Below are positions 26,677 to 36,241 of a stretch of DNA of 64,000 nt, one piece after another. Below the pieces are notes generated by a model, which made no database searches, was not told the origin of the DNA, and was given only the letters and a program-made list of their open reading frames with translations. A program made the position numbers and the translations under genes. This DNA is from Vibrio sp. 14G-20 (GTDB lineage Bacteria > Pseudomonadota > Gammaproteobacteria > Enterobacterales > Vibrionaceae). Where the stretch lies: NCBI RefSeq assembly GCF_026241515.1, contig NZ_JAPHPW010000018.1, forward strand, positions 1 to 64,000, read 5' to 3'. How positions within the stretch are numbered: position 1 is the first letter of the stretch; the number at the start of each line of letters is the position of its first letter.

Positions 26677-28473
26677 TCAGGCGTGCGATTGCACACTGCC
26701 ATAGAGTGTTTGATAAAGTCCTTGTTGTTCAACCAATTCGCCATGTGTTCCCGTCTGTGTGACTTGTCCATCTTCTAAAACATAGATCAGATCAGCTTGT
26801 TTCACTGCTGATAATCGATGAGCCACTATCAAAGTTGTGCGATCTTTCAAAAATTCGCTCAACGCTTTATGCAGCGCTGACTCTGTTGCTGTATCGAGTG
26901 CAGATGTCGCTTCATCAAGAATAACAAACTTAGGATTGCTGAGCACCATACGAGCTATTGCTAAGCGCTGTCGTTGACCACCAGACAGTCGAACGCCATT
27001 CCTACCAATTTGTGTATCTAAGCCGTTACTCAGTTGCTTGATGACATCTTGCATTTGAGCGACTTCAAGCGCACGCCACAACGACATTTCATCGTATTCA
27101 GCACCAAGGGTTAGATTATGCCTTAATGTATCGTTAAAGAGTATAGGTTGTTGTAAAACAACGGCAATTTGATTGCGTATTACATCAAAGCTAATGTCAT
27201 CGGTTGTTTCACCGTTATAACGAATGCACCCCGAGTCGGCTTGGTAAACCCCAATCAGCAACTGGATTAACGTAGATTTACCACCGCCACTCGCGCCCAC
27301 CAAAGCGACTTTCTTACCTGCAGGGATGTGCAGCGATAGTCTATTTAAAACAGTGTTTTCTAATGTGTAAGAGAATGTAACGTCTTCGATGTCAACTGTC
27401 ACTTCTTGATCTTCATTAAATGGGTTCACTTTACTGATAGGTCGCTTCTCTTCTTCTAACTGAAGAAGATCGTTGATGCGTTGCAGTGCCGCTTTCGCGC
27501 TATACCAAGAGAATTGAATCCCTAGTAGCTCTTGAACTGGGCCTAACATGAACCACAAGTAGCCAAATACTGCGAAAATCTGACCGATGGTTAAGTCGCT
27601 GAATAACACCATTAGCATAGCGACGGCACGGAAAAGTTCGAAACCTAATAAGAAGAGTAGAAACGAAACACGGCCAGCAGCTTCAGATTGCCAAGCGTAT
27701 TTGTCTGCATCGATTCTTACTTGGTTTGCTTGAACCTTAAGTTCATCGAGAAAGATGCGTTCTTTATTCGCCGCGCGTAGTTGGTAAATGCCATCTAAAG
27801 TTTCCACCAAACGGTTTTGAAAGCGCTCGAAAGATTGGTTTTCGTACTTCTTAAGGTGTTTAACCCTGCTGCCTAGTTTACGGGAGAAATAAATCACAAC
27901 AGGATTGACCAGTAAAATGAACAATCCTAAACGCCACTCTAACCATAACAACACGATCGCTGTACCGAACACGGTCAGGAAGCTAATGATAAATTTAGAA
28001 AGGGTCGAGCCAATGAACTTATCGATTGTCTCTATGTCTGTTATTAGGTGAGCATTAATGCCGCCGCTGCCTTTGGTTTCGTATTGTCTAATACTAATAC
28101 GACCAAGCTTATCTATCATCTTGCTGCGCATTTGATAGGTGATTGTTTTGGATACGAGTGTAAATTGACGCCCTTGTAGAATGTTCAGCGCTTGGCTAAC
28201 GGTACGCATGATAATCACTAACAACAACGTTAGTGCTATATAGCCAGTCGGTGTTTGTAATGAAGATGGAAGTAGGTGGTTCATCATATCTAAGCCAGAA
28301 GCCGGCTTATCAAGTAATACTTCATCAACCATTAATGGCATGAGCAACGGGATAGGGACACTGATGAGAGTTGCAAATATGGCAATAATGTTAGCAAACA
28401 GTAATTTGGACTTGTGTTTTTTTACTTGAGTTATTAACCAAGAACGGCTAATAGTGTCTTCTGAATTGTTCAT
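26677..28473 (-). CDS. ABC exporter, fused membrane and ATPase domains
   Basis: Half-transporter of the MsbA/MdlB type, 598 residues, acting as a dimer at the inner membrane. Six membrane helices span about residues 20-310. The ATPase domain has Walker A GASGGGKST (about 390-398), Q-loop VVLQQPILFN, signature LSGGQRQRLAIAR, Walker B FVILDEATSALD and switch VAHRLS. The substrate cannot be told from sequence. It ends 54 bases upstream of letA on the same strand, so it could share a transcript with letAB, which would fit a lipid-related role, but this is inference. Confidence 0.85.
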   Translation of the reverse strand: MNNSEDTISRSWLITQVKKHKSKLLFANIIAIFATLISVPIPLLMPLMVDEVLLDKPASGLDMMNHLLPSSLQTPTGYIALTLLLVIIMRTVSQALNILQGRQFTLVSKTITYQMRSKMIDKLGRISIRQYETKGSGGINAHLITDIETIDKFIGSTLSKFIISFLTVFGTAIVLLWLEWRLGLFILLVNPVVIYFSRKLGSRVKHLKKYENQSFERFQNRLVETLDGIYQLRAANKERIFLDELKVQANQVRIDADKYAWQSEAAGRVSFLLFLLGFELFRAVAMLMVLFSDLTIGQIFAVFGYLWFMLGPVQELLGIQFSWYSAKAALQRINDLLQLEEEKRPISKVNPFNEDQEVTVDIEDVTFSYTLENTVLNRLSLHIPAGKKVALVGASGGGKSTLIQLLIGVYQADSGCIRYNGETTDDISFDVIRNQIAVVLQQPILFNDTLRHNLTLGAEYDEMSLWRALEVAQMQDVIKQLSNGLDTQIGRNGVRLSGGQRQRLAIARMVLSNPKFVILDEATSALDTATESALHKALSEFLKDRTTLIVAHRLSAVKQADLIYVLEDGQVTQTGTHGELVEQQGLYQTLYGSVQSHA

Positions 28474-28562
28474 TGTAATGAGAATAAGTCCTATTTAGTT
28501 TGATGGCCGCATTCTACTGCGTTCTCTTGATAATGGAAGTCTCAATTTAATTGGAAGTTAAT

Positions 28563-29054
28563 ATGAAAATAGAACATTACCAACGCTTAACCAAACAAGC
28601 CGTTGCATTAATTGAATCAGAAACCGATCTAACTGCTAATCTTGCTAATATCAGTTCATTATTATTCATGGAATTGGATCACTTGAATTGGGCGGGTTTC
28701 TATTTAATGAAGCAGGATCTAGCTAAGGAAAAAGATGAACTTGTACTGGGTCCTTTCCAAGGTCAACCTGCTTGTGTGCGAATTCCGGTCGGGCGTGGTG
28801 TGTGTGGAACTGCGGTTGCGACGAATACAGTTCAGCGTATTCATGATGTTCATGAGTTCGAAGGTCACATCGCTTGTGACGCTGCAAGTAACTCAGAAAT
28901 CGTTATTCCGTTCTCGATTGGCGGAAAAATAGCGGGCGTTCTTGATATCGATAGCCCAAATGTTGGTCGTTTTTCTCAAATTGACGAGGACGGATTAACA
29001 TTTTTCATGGCAGAAGTGGAAAAGCTGCTTAATTCGCACGCGAACAAGGCATAA
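28563..29054 (+). CDS. msrC: Free methionine-(R)-sulfoxide reductase MsrC
   Basis: GAF-domain enzyme that reduces free methionine R-sulfoxide in the cytoplasm. The 163 residues are close to E. coli MsrC/YebR (165). The three catalytic and resolving cysteines are in PACVRIPVG, RGVCGTAVA and HIACDAAS, and the end LDIDSPNVGRFSQIDEDGL is typical. The start is the ATG at 28563, because GGAAG at 28553-28557 is correctly spaced from it. An in-frame TTG at 28551 would overlap that site. It is followed by proQ and prc, as in E. coli. Confidence 0.93.
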   Translation: MKIEHYQRLTKQAVALIESETDLTANLANISSLLFMELDHLNWAGFYLMKQDLAKEKDELVLGPFQGQPACVRIPVGRGVCGTAVATNTVQRIHDVHEFEGHIACDAASNSEIVIPFSIGGKIAGVLDIDSPNVGRFSQIDEDGLTFFMAEVEKLLNSHANKA

Positions 29055-29151
29055 ATTATTCTCTTACTGTGGTTTTTCCCAAGCATCTCTCTATAATACG
29101 TAAAAATATTTTCTTAATGCTCGCGGAAAACCGCAAAAACCAGGAACCCAC

Positions 29152-29775
29152 ATGGAAAACACTGAAAAGTTAAAAAACAGCAAAGAAGTTATCGCATATA
29201 TTGCTGAATGTTTCCCTAAATGCTTTACTCTAGAAGGTGAAGCGAAGCCACTTAAAATTGGTATTTTTCAAGATCTTGCTGAACGTCTAAATGAAGACGA
29301 AAAAGTAAGTAAGACTCAGCTTCGTGCAGCGTTAAGACAGTACACATCATCATGGCGTTACCTGCACGGCGTAAAAGCTGGTGCAGAGCGTGTTGACCTA
29401 GACGGCAACGCGTGTGGCACACTAGAAGAAGAGCACGTTGAACACGCTAAAGCTACACTTGCAGAAAGCAAAGCGAAAGTTCAGGCTCGTCGTAAAGAAC
29501 AAGCACAAAAAGCTCGTGAAGAAGGCAAAGCGAAACCTAAGGCGAAGAAAGCTCAACAGCCTCGTCGTCAAGCGCCTAAAGCACCAAAAGTAGAAAAGCC
29601 TGTAGAAACACGCGCTTTGAACGCTGACGAATTCATCGCTGGCAAAGAAGTAAATGTGAACATGGGTAAAGGAAACATGGCTGCGACCATTGTTGAAATC
29701 AATAAGGAAGATGTGCGTGTTCAGTTAGCAAACGGCCTACAAATGGTTGTTAAAGCGGAGCACTTGCGCGCTTAA
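29152..29775 (+). CDS. proQ: RNA chaperone ProQ
   Basis: Global RNA-binding protein that binds structured 3' ends and small RNAs. The 207 residues contain an N-terminal FinO/ProQ domain (about 1-120, with CFTLEGEAKPLKIGIFQDLAERL and ALRQYTSSWRYL), a lysine-rich linker (about 120-160) and a C-terminal Tudor-like domain (about 160-207, GNMAATIVEINKEDVRVQLANG). It lies between msrC and prc, 17 bases before prc. In E. coli this operon supports osmotic ProP activity. Confidence 0.95.
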   Translation: MENTEKLKNSKEVIAYIAECFPKCFTLEGEAKPLKIGIFQDLAERLNEDEKVSKTQLRAALRQYTSSWRYLHGVKAGAERVDLDGNACGTLEEEHVEHAKATLAESKAKVQARRKEQAQKAREEGKAKPKAKKAQQPRRQAPKAPKVEKPVETRALNADEFIAGKEVNVNMGKGNMAATIVEINKEDVRVQLANGLQMVVKAEHLRA

Positions 29776-29792
29776 AGGAGATACTCCTACGC

Positions 29793-31787
29793 ATGAAATG
29801 CCGTTCAAAATTGACACTGATTGCTGCTAGCTTTTGTCTAGCAGCTTCAGCTCAGGCTCTTGAAGCCAAATTAGATCAGGACGATTTACCTTTACTCGTT
29901 CCTGAGGCCCAACACGAAACTGCTAGTAAACGTGTTACTTCTCGATTTACTCGTTCTCACTATAAACACTTCAATCTCAACGATGATTTCTCTCAAGCTA
30001 TCTTTAATCGTTATTTAGAGATGCTGGATTATAATCGTAATATCTTCACTCAAGCTGATATTGACTCTTTCTCCTCATCATCTGTTCAAATTGATGATCA
30101 GCTGAAAGCGGGTAATAACCAGATTGCTTTCGATGTTTATAATCTTTCTATGCAGAAGCGTTTTGAACGTTTTCAGTATGCGCTGTCTTTGCTAGACACT
30201 GAGATTAAGTTTGATACCGATGAAAGTATTGAGCTCAATCGCAATGAAGCGGAATGGCCGAAAGATATCGCCGAAGTGAATGAGCTTTGGAGGAAGCGTG
30301 TTAAATACGATGCGTTGAATCTAAAACTTACTGGTAAAGAGTGGCCAGAGATTCAAGAAGTTTTGGAAAAGCGTTACAACAATGCGATGAAGCGTATCAC
30401 GCAATCGCATAATGAAGATGCTTTCCAAATCTACATGAACGCATTTGCGCGTGAAGTTGATCCTCACACCAGTTACCTTTCTCCAAGAAATGCAGAGCAA
30501 TTCCAATCAGAGATGAATCTATCTCTAGAAGGTATTGGTGCTGTACTTCAGATGACAGACGACTACACCGTTATTCGATCTTTAGTTGCTGGTGGCCCTG
30601 CGTCAAACAGCAAACAATTGAGCGATGGCGACCGTATTGTTGGCGTTGGTCAAGATGGCGAAGAGATTGTTGATGTTATCGGCTGGCGTTTAGACGATGT
30701 AGTGCAATTAATTAAAGGACCGAAAGGGACCAAAGTTAAGCTACAGATCTTGCCAGATGGTAAAGATGCAAAAAGTCACGTTGTCACAATTGTACGTGAT
30801 AAGATTCGTTTAGAAGACCGCGCTGTTAAGTCAGAAGTTATCGAGAAAGATGGCAAGAAGATTGGTGTACTAGAAGTACCAAGCTTCTATGTTGGTCTTT
30901 CTAAAGATACAGACAAACTGATCACTGAGCTTAAAGGGCAAGGTGTTGAAGGCATTATTGTTGATCTGAGAAACAACGGTGGTGGTGCACTCACTGAAGC
31001 AACTGAACTCTCTGGTTTGTTTATCAAAGAGGGACCCGTTGTTCAGGTGCGTGATAGCTACGGTCGTGTCAAAGTTAACAGTGATACTGATGGCGAAATT
31101 AGTTACCAAGGTCCACTAACGGTATTGGTCAATCGCTACAGTGCTTCAGCCTCTGAGATCTTTGCGGCAGCGATGCAAGATTACGGTCGTGCAATCATTC
31201 TTGGCGAAAACTCTTTTGGTAAAGGAACGGTGCAACAACATCGCTCTTTGAATCATATCTATGATTTGTTCGATAAAGAGTTGGGCTACGTTCAATACAC
31301 AATCCAGAAGTTCTACCGAATCAATGGTGGCAGTACGCAAAACAAAGGTGTAGTACCTGATATTGCTTATCCAACGCCAATTGATCCTGCTGATACTGGT
31401 GAAAGTGTTGAAGATAATGCTCTGCCTTGGGACAGTATTGATAAAGCAAATTATTCAGTGTTACAGCGTAACGATGAAGAAATAATTGCTTTGACTGCCC
31501 AACATCAAGCTCGCATTGCTACTGACATGGAATTCGGCTTTATCGCGCAAGATATTGAAAAATATAAGGCGGATAAAGACGATAACGACCTTTCTTTGAA
31601 TGAAAAGGTACGTCAGCAAGAAAGCGATGATGCGGATACGCTTCGTCTAGATCGTATCAACCAACGTCAAAAAGCAGCTAAATTAGAGGCATTTAAAACG
31701 TTAGATGATATTCCTAAAGACTATGAAGCCCCGGATGCTTATCTTGATGAGTCTGTTGCTATCATGCTGGATATGATCAAAAAATAG
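29793..31787 (+). CDS. prc: Carboxy-terminal processing (tail-specific) protease Prc
   Basis: Periplasmic S41 protease that trims FtsI and degrades envelope proteins and hydrolases. Its 664 residues start with a signal peptide (about 1-22, LTLIAASFCLAASAQA). The PDZ domain is around 235-320 (GIGAVLQMTDDYTVIRSLVAGGPA), the S41 core follows, and the catalytic pair is the serine in SASASEIFAAAMQ and the lysine in FGKGTVQ. The C-terminal DUF3340-like segment completes it. The terminator directly follows. The length fits E. coli Prc (682). Confidence 0.95.
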   Translation: MKCRSKLTLIAASFCLAASAQALEAKLDQDDLPLLVPEAQHETASKRVTSRFTRSHYKHFNLNDDFSQAIFNRYLEMLDYNRNIFTQADIDSFSSSSVQIDDQLKAGNNQIAFDVYNLSMQKRFERFQYALSLLDTEIKFDTDESIELNRNEAEWPKDIAEVNELWRKRVKYDALNLKLTGKEWPEIQEVLEKRYNNAMKRITQSHNEDAFQIYMNAFAREVDPHTSYLSPRNAEQFQSEMNLSLEGIGAVLQMTDDYTVIRSLVAGGPASNSKQLSDGDRIVGVGQDGEEIVDVIGWRLDDVVQLIKGPKGTKVKLQILPDGKDAKSHVVTIVRDKIRLEDRAVKSEVIEKDGKKIGVLEVPSFYVGLSKDTDKLITELKGQGVEGIIVDLRNNGGGALTEATELSGLFIKEGPVVQVRDSYGRVKVNSDTDGEISYQGPLTVLVNRYSASASEIFAAAMQDYGRAIILGENSFGKGTVQQHRSLNHIYDLFDKELGYVQYTIQKFYRINGGSTQNKGVVPDIAYPTPIDPADTGESVEDNALPWDSIDKANYSVLQRNDEEIIALTAQHQARIATDMEFGFIAQDIEKYKADKDDNDLSLNEKVRQQESDDADTLRLDRINQRQKAAKLEAFKTLDDIPKDYEAPDAYLDESVAIMLDMIKK

Positions 31788-31831
31788 AGCAAATACCTGT
31801 TAAAAGGTGATTGTTTAAAGATGCACAATTT

Positions 31832-31859
31832 AAAAAGCGAGCCTAGGCTCGCTTTTTTT
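31832..31859 (+). terminator. Terminator of msrC-proQ-prc
   Basis: A 12-bp stem (AAAAAGCGAGCC with GGCTCGCTTTTT, loop TA) is followed by T residues, 45 bases past the prc stop. Confidence 0.9.
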
Positions 31860-32062
31860 GTGTCTATGATTTGACAGGAATACCTGATTGTAATCGTTGA
31901 GATTGTCGCAAAGAACACTCAATACTTAGGGTTATTTAGCTCTATTTTGCGTCGAATAATGACATTTAAGTTACTTTGCACTTAAAATTTAGTGACTTGG
32001 ATCATATTTTTTCGCTTTCTAATCATTACGTGCCTAAGCTTAAAGAAAACGAGGGGGCGCGT

Positions 32063-32746
32063 ATGAAATGGATTCTACTAATTTTATCTTGTTTAAGTTT
32101 TGTTGCTTTTGGGAGCGAGGTCGCTTCGAGCAGCCAACAATCAAAAAGTGATAGCAATCTATCTCATTTTGACCTTCCTCTGTTGCTTGGTGATTGGTAT
32201 TTGATGAACCCAGATCCTGAACAAGGCACTGAAAATTTTAGAGCAATCAAGCTGACTCTCGATTCAAATTACTCATTCACTATCGATATCCAAAAGAAAG
32301 ACTACAGTGTGGATCATTGGGAAGGTTTGTATAACGCCAATGAAGACACCATTATTTTGGGTTTGAATACTTCTGAGCCTCAGGTTTACGCGTACAGCAG
32401 TAATCACAATATGCTGAATCTTAACGGTGTTATGTTCACCAAAGCCTTGCCTAACGCCCTGGCAGGAATATGGTCAAGCGCAGAACTTTCCGGGAGTGAT
32501 TTGCGTGCCAGTAACATTCAAAAAATGGATTTAGTGCTTCAGCCTGACTTTATCTTTATGTTCCGAGTGTCCGATGAAGAAGGGGGAGAAGTCATTCGCC
32601 GCGGTGTGTATTACACTGAAGGCGACCAGTTAGTGTTACTTTATGAGAATGGTGAACACGGTACTCGTTATACACTGAACAGCGATGTGTTAACGCTGCA
32701 AGGTGAAGAGGGAGACATGTTTGCGGTACTCAATCGCATCCGATAA
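32063..32746 (+). CDS. Secreted two-repeat beta protein of unknown function
   Basis: No named family is recognised. The ATG at 32063 has a strong GAGGGGG ribosome-binding site. A TTG 87 bases earlier gives a longer frame but would bury the signal peptide. The 227 residues begin with a cleavable signal (MKWILLILSCLSFVAFG, then SEVA). The mature part contains two similar halves, each starting with a G-x-W strand (LLGDWYLM at about 46, LAGIWSSA at about 140) and continuing with long beta strands, a G-x-Y turn and a closing L-x-L-x-G. The fold may be two lipocalin-like half barrels. It is a single-gene unit with its own terminator. Confidence 0.75.
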   Translation: MKWILLILSCLSFVAFGSEVASSSQQSKSDSNLSHFDLPLLLGDWYLMNPDPEQGTENFRAIKLTLDSNYSFTIDIQKKDYSVDHWEGLYNANEDTIILGLNTSEPQVYAYSSNHNMLNLNGVMFTKALPNALAGIWSSAELSGSDLRASNIQKMDLVLQPDFIFMFRVSDEEGGEVIRRGVYYTEGDQLVLLYENGEHGTRYTLNSDVLTLQGEEGDMFAVLNRIR

Positions 32747-32846
32747 TCGTGAGTTTTAGCAGTAAAGTCGTACTCGTTGATAATATTGTGCACAGTTCAT
32801 TTCTTAGGCGTTCCTGTCTGATTTGATTGATAAAATAGCAAAACAT

Positions 32847-32878
32847 GGAGGCATTTTCTTACAATGCCTCCTTTTTTT
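32847..32878 (+). terminator. Terminator of the two-repeat secreted protein gene
   Basis: GGAGGCATT pairs with AATGCCTCC around a 7-base loop and is followed by seven T residues. Confidence 0.9.
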
Positions 32879-32964
32879 AATATTCCCCTTGTTTTATTGG
32901 CGCTCAACCTTTAGATATATACAGTTAAAAAATAATTACGTATAACGATCAAAAGGAACCCGTC

Positions 32965-35571
32965 ATGGCACATATACCTCAAGCCAAGTATCGTAAAGAT
33001 TATCAATCACCATCTCACACGATTTCTGAAATCGATCTTACTTTCGATTTGTACGACTCAGCATCCATCGTTACGGCTGTTTCTAGTGTTAAGCAGGAGA
33101 AAGACAGCGCGACATTAGTACTTGATGGTGAAGGCTTGAAGTTGGTTTCTGTTTTGGTTAAAGGCAACGAATGGACTCAGTACGAGCAGTCTGAAACCCA
33201 ACTTACGCTGAATGACCTTCCAAAAGAATTTACTCTAACCATCGTTACCGAAGTTAACCCTGAAGGGAACAGTGCACTTGAAGGCTTGTACAAGTCGGGT
33301 GGCGCGTTCTGTACTCAGTGTGAAGCCGAAGGTTTCCGTCGTATCACTTACTACATGGATCGCCCAGACGTCTTGGCAAAATTCACCACAACGGTTATTG
33401 CGGACAAAGCAGAAAATCCATTCTTATTAAGCAATGGTAACCGTGTTGATGAAGGTGATGCTGAAAATGGTCGTCACTGGGTGAAGTGGCAAGACCCACA
33501 TCCAAAACCAGCATACCTATTTGCTTTAGTTGCGGGTGACTTTGACGTACTTCGTGATGCTTACACCACGCAATCGGGTCGAAAAGTTGACCTAGAAATC
33601 TTTGTCGACAAAGGTAACCTAGACAGAGCTAACCACGCGATGGTTTCTTTGATTAACTCAATGAAGTGGGATGAAGAGCGTTTCAACTTGGAGTACGACT
33701 TAGACATCTACATGATCGTAGCCGTTGATTTTTTCAACATGGGTGCGATGGAAAACAAAGGCCTTAATGTATTCAACTCGAAGTTTGTTCTCGCGAACGA
33801 CCAAACTGCTACGGATACAGATTACCTAGGTATCGAAGCGGTAATCGGTCACGAATATTTCCATAACTGGACAGGTAACCGAGTGACTTGTCGCGATTGG
33901 TTCCAGCTTAGCTTGAAAGAAGGCTTAACCGTATTCCGTGACCAAGAGTTCTCATCTGATCTTGGCTCTCGCGCAGTAAACCGAATCAACAATGTTCGTA
34001 TTATTCGTGGGCCACAATTCGCTGAAGACGCAAGTCCAATGTCTCACCCAATTCGTCCAGAAAAAGTGATAGAAATGAATAACTTCTATACATTGACTGT
34101 GTACGAAAAGGGCAGTGAAGTGATCCGAATGATCCACACATTGTTGGGTGAGGAAGGTTTCCAAAAAGGCATGAAGCTGTACTTTGAACGTTACGATGGC
34201 ACGGCGGCAACGTGTGAAGACTTCGTCGCGGCAATGGAAGATGCGTCGGGCGTCGACCTATCTCAGTTCCGCTTATGGTACAGCCAGTCTGGTACGCCGA
34301 CGCTGTCTGTTGAAAGTAAGTACGACGCAGAGAAGAAGCAGTACACGTTAACAACTCGCCAAGTAACAGCGCCAACTCATGAGCAAACGGAAAAGCAGGC
34401 TCTACATATTCCTCTTGATATCGAGTTATACACGGCTGCGGGTGAAGTTGTTGAGTTACAATGTAACGGTAAGCCAGTTCATAACGTATTAGATGTGAAA
34501 GAAGCAGAGCAAACGTTCGTGTTTGAAAACGTTTCTGAGCAACCGATCCCATCATTACTTCGTGAATTCTCTGCGCCAGTGAAATTGGAATACGACTATT
34601 CAGATGAAGAACTGATCTTCTTGATGGTGAATGCTCGCAATGAATTCTCTCGTTGGGATGCGGGTCAAATGCTATTAGCGAAGTACATCTGCAGTAACGT
34701 GGAGAAGGTTCAACAGGGTCAAGCGTTTGAGCTTTCTGATTCTGTTGTTGATGCATTCCGTGGCGTACTGCTGAGTGATTCACTAGAGCCTGCGTTTATT
34801 GCAGAAATGCTTTCTCTACCAAGCCACAATGAAGTATCGGGTTGGTACGAGCGTGTTGATATTGATGCGGTCGCATCGGTTCTTAACTCAATGAAAGTAA
34901 CACTAGCTGCGGAACTTGAAGACGAGTTAGCGGCGGTTTATCACAGCCACGCACTAACGGAATACACGATCGATCACGATTCAATTGGTAAGCGTACTCT
35001 ACGTAAAGTTTGCCTAAGTTACTTAGCTCATACTGAGCAGGGTAATGACTTGGTTGTTGCGATGTACCAGCAAGCAAACACCATGACAGACACCATGGCA
35101 GCAATGGGCGCAGCAAATAGTGCACAACTCGTATGTCGTGAAACCTTGATGGCGGATTACAGTGACAAGTGGAAACACGATGGTCTTGTTATGGATAAGT
35201 GGTTTTCATTACAAGGTACAAACCCAAGTTCAAACGCACTTGAAGTGATCAAAGCGTCGATGTCGCACCAAGCGTTCAGTTTGAAGAACCCGAACCGTAC
35301 CCGTAACTTGGTCGGTTCATTCTTAAACATGAACCCGGTTCAATTCCACGACAAGTCTGGTCAAGGTTATGCATTTGCTGGCGAGATCTTACGTGAACTG
35401 AACAGCAGCAACCCGCAAGTGGCTTCACGTTTGATTGATCCACTTCTTAAGTTCCGTAAGTACGACGATGCTCGTCAAGCTCTGATCAGAAAAGAACTTG
35501 AGACGTTAAAGAACATGGACAACCTAGCAAAAGACTTGTTTGAGAAAGTGACGAAAGCACTAGAGGTTTAA
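32965..35571 (+). CDS. pepN: Aminopeptidase N
   Basis: M1-family zinc aminopeptidase that removes N-terminal residues from peptides in the cytoplasm. The 868 residues match E. coli PepN (870). Visible are GAMENKGLN (substrate amino-terminus binding), the zinc motif HEYFHNWTGNRVTCRDW with the third ligand in LKEGL, the proton-donor tyrosine region NNFYTLTVYEKGSEV and a large alpha-helical C-terminal half. The ATG is preceded by AAAGGAACCC. It stands alone. Confidence 0.96.
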   Translation: MAHIPQAKYRKDYQSPSHTISEIDLTFDLYDSASIVTAVSSVKQEKDSATLVLDGEGLKLVSVLVKGNEWTQYEQSETQLTLNDLPKEFTLTIVTEVNPEGNSALEGLYKSGGAFCTQCEAEGFRRITYYMDRPDVLAKFTTTVIADKAENPFLLSNGNRVDEGDAENGRHWVKWQDPHPKPAYLFALVAGDFDVLRDAYTTQSGRKVDLEIFVDKGNLDRANHAMVSLINSMKWDEERFNLEYDLDIYMIVAVDFFNMGAMENKGLNVFNSKFVLANDQTATDTDYLGIEAVIGHEYFHNWTGNRVTCRDWFQLSLKEGLTVFRDQEFSSDLGSRAVNRINNVRIIRGPQFAEDASPMSHPIRPEKVIEMNNFYTLTVYEKGSEVIRMIHTLLGEEGFQKGMKLYFERYDGTAATCEDFVAAMEDASGVDLSQFRLWYSQSGTPTLSVESKYDAEKKQYTLTTRQVTAPTHEQTEKQALHIPLDIELYTAAGEVVELQCNGKPVHNVLDVKEAEQTFVFENVSEQPIPSLLREFSAPVKLEYDYSDEELIFLMVNARNEFSRWDAGQMLLAKYICSNVEKVQQGQAFELSDSVVDAFRGVLLSDSLEPAFIAEMLSLPSHNEVSGWYERVDIDAVASVLNSMKVTLAAELEDELAAVYHSHALTEYTIDHDSIGKRTLRKVCLSYLAHTEQGNDLVVAMYQQANTMTDTMAAMGAANSAQLVCRETLMADYSDKWKHDGLVMDKWFSLQGTNPSSNALEVIKASMSHQAFSLKNPNRTRNLVGSFLNMNPVQFHDKSGQGYAFAGEILRELNSSNPQVASRLIDPLLKFRKYDDARQALIRKELETLKNMDNLAKDLFEKVTKALEV

Positions 35572-35794
35572 GCCAGCAGTAGCTCATTCAGGTAACTGTT
35601 TTCTAATAAGCGGCTTGCTAATAAACTGTTCGCTAAAACGAAAGGTCATCAGTGGTAGAGAGTATCTGCCACTGATTTTTTGTTTCTGGTTCATCGAATT
35701 TTCGATAAGCTAGAGCAGTTTCAAGCTCAGTTTCACCGTCAGACATCGTTAAGTGCCAAAAAATACCGGCACTGTATATTTATACAGGTATCGT

Positions 35795-36013
35795 ATGAAT
35801 CGCTATATTTTCCAACTTAATATCTCATATCAGCAGTTTTTGGCCAGCTATTCTGGTGCGGCAAGTAAAGTTCAAGTGATAACAACAACAGGTTTACGCT
35901 TACAGTTACCTGCAACTCGGTTCAGACCATTTCTTACACAAATAGGGGTTAGAGGGCAGTTTAGGCTGACAACTGACCAAAAAAATAAGTTTATTAAGTT
36001 AGAAGCTCTGTAA
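35795..36013 (+). CDS. DUF2835 family protein
   Basis: A 72-residue cytoplasmic protein of the DUF2835 family common in Vibrio and relatives. MNRYIFQLNISYQQFLASYSGAASKV and the end GVRGQFRLTTDQKNKFIKLEAL are typical of the family; each is shown here only as a recognition segment. Function is unknown. The ATG at 35795 is chosen because AGG at 35786-35788 is correctly spaced and the 14 residues that a start at 35753 would add do not look like family sequence. Confidence 0.8.
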   Translation: MNRYIFQLNISYQQFLASYSGAASKVQVITTTGLRLQLPATRFRPFLTQIGVRGQFRLTTDQKNKFIKLEAL

Positions 36014-36241
36014 ACCTTGGCGTGCCTAGTGAGTTAAAAGGAATCTTAATCACATAATCAAACATTTCACCTCTTACCACCTCCAAAACAATTAACTATT
36101 TTTCAATAATGCTTTTACAATAAATGAATGCATTACCTTTGCTTAACTTGTTAGTAGAAAAGCGCTCAACGGCACGTTTCAAACACCAGATTAAGTGATC
36201 CCCCTAATAATAAAATATAATTCTAATTGTGGAGTGTGACT

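Noticed and set aside
33952..34783. Long minus-strand frames inside pepN, including one of 260 codons
   Set aside because: They lie opposite a clear pepN coding sequence, have no initiation signals and give low-complexity, family-free translations.
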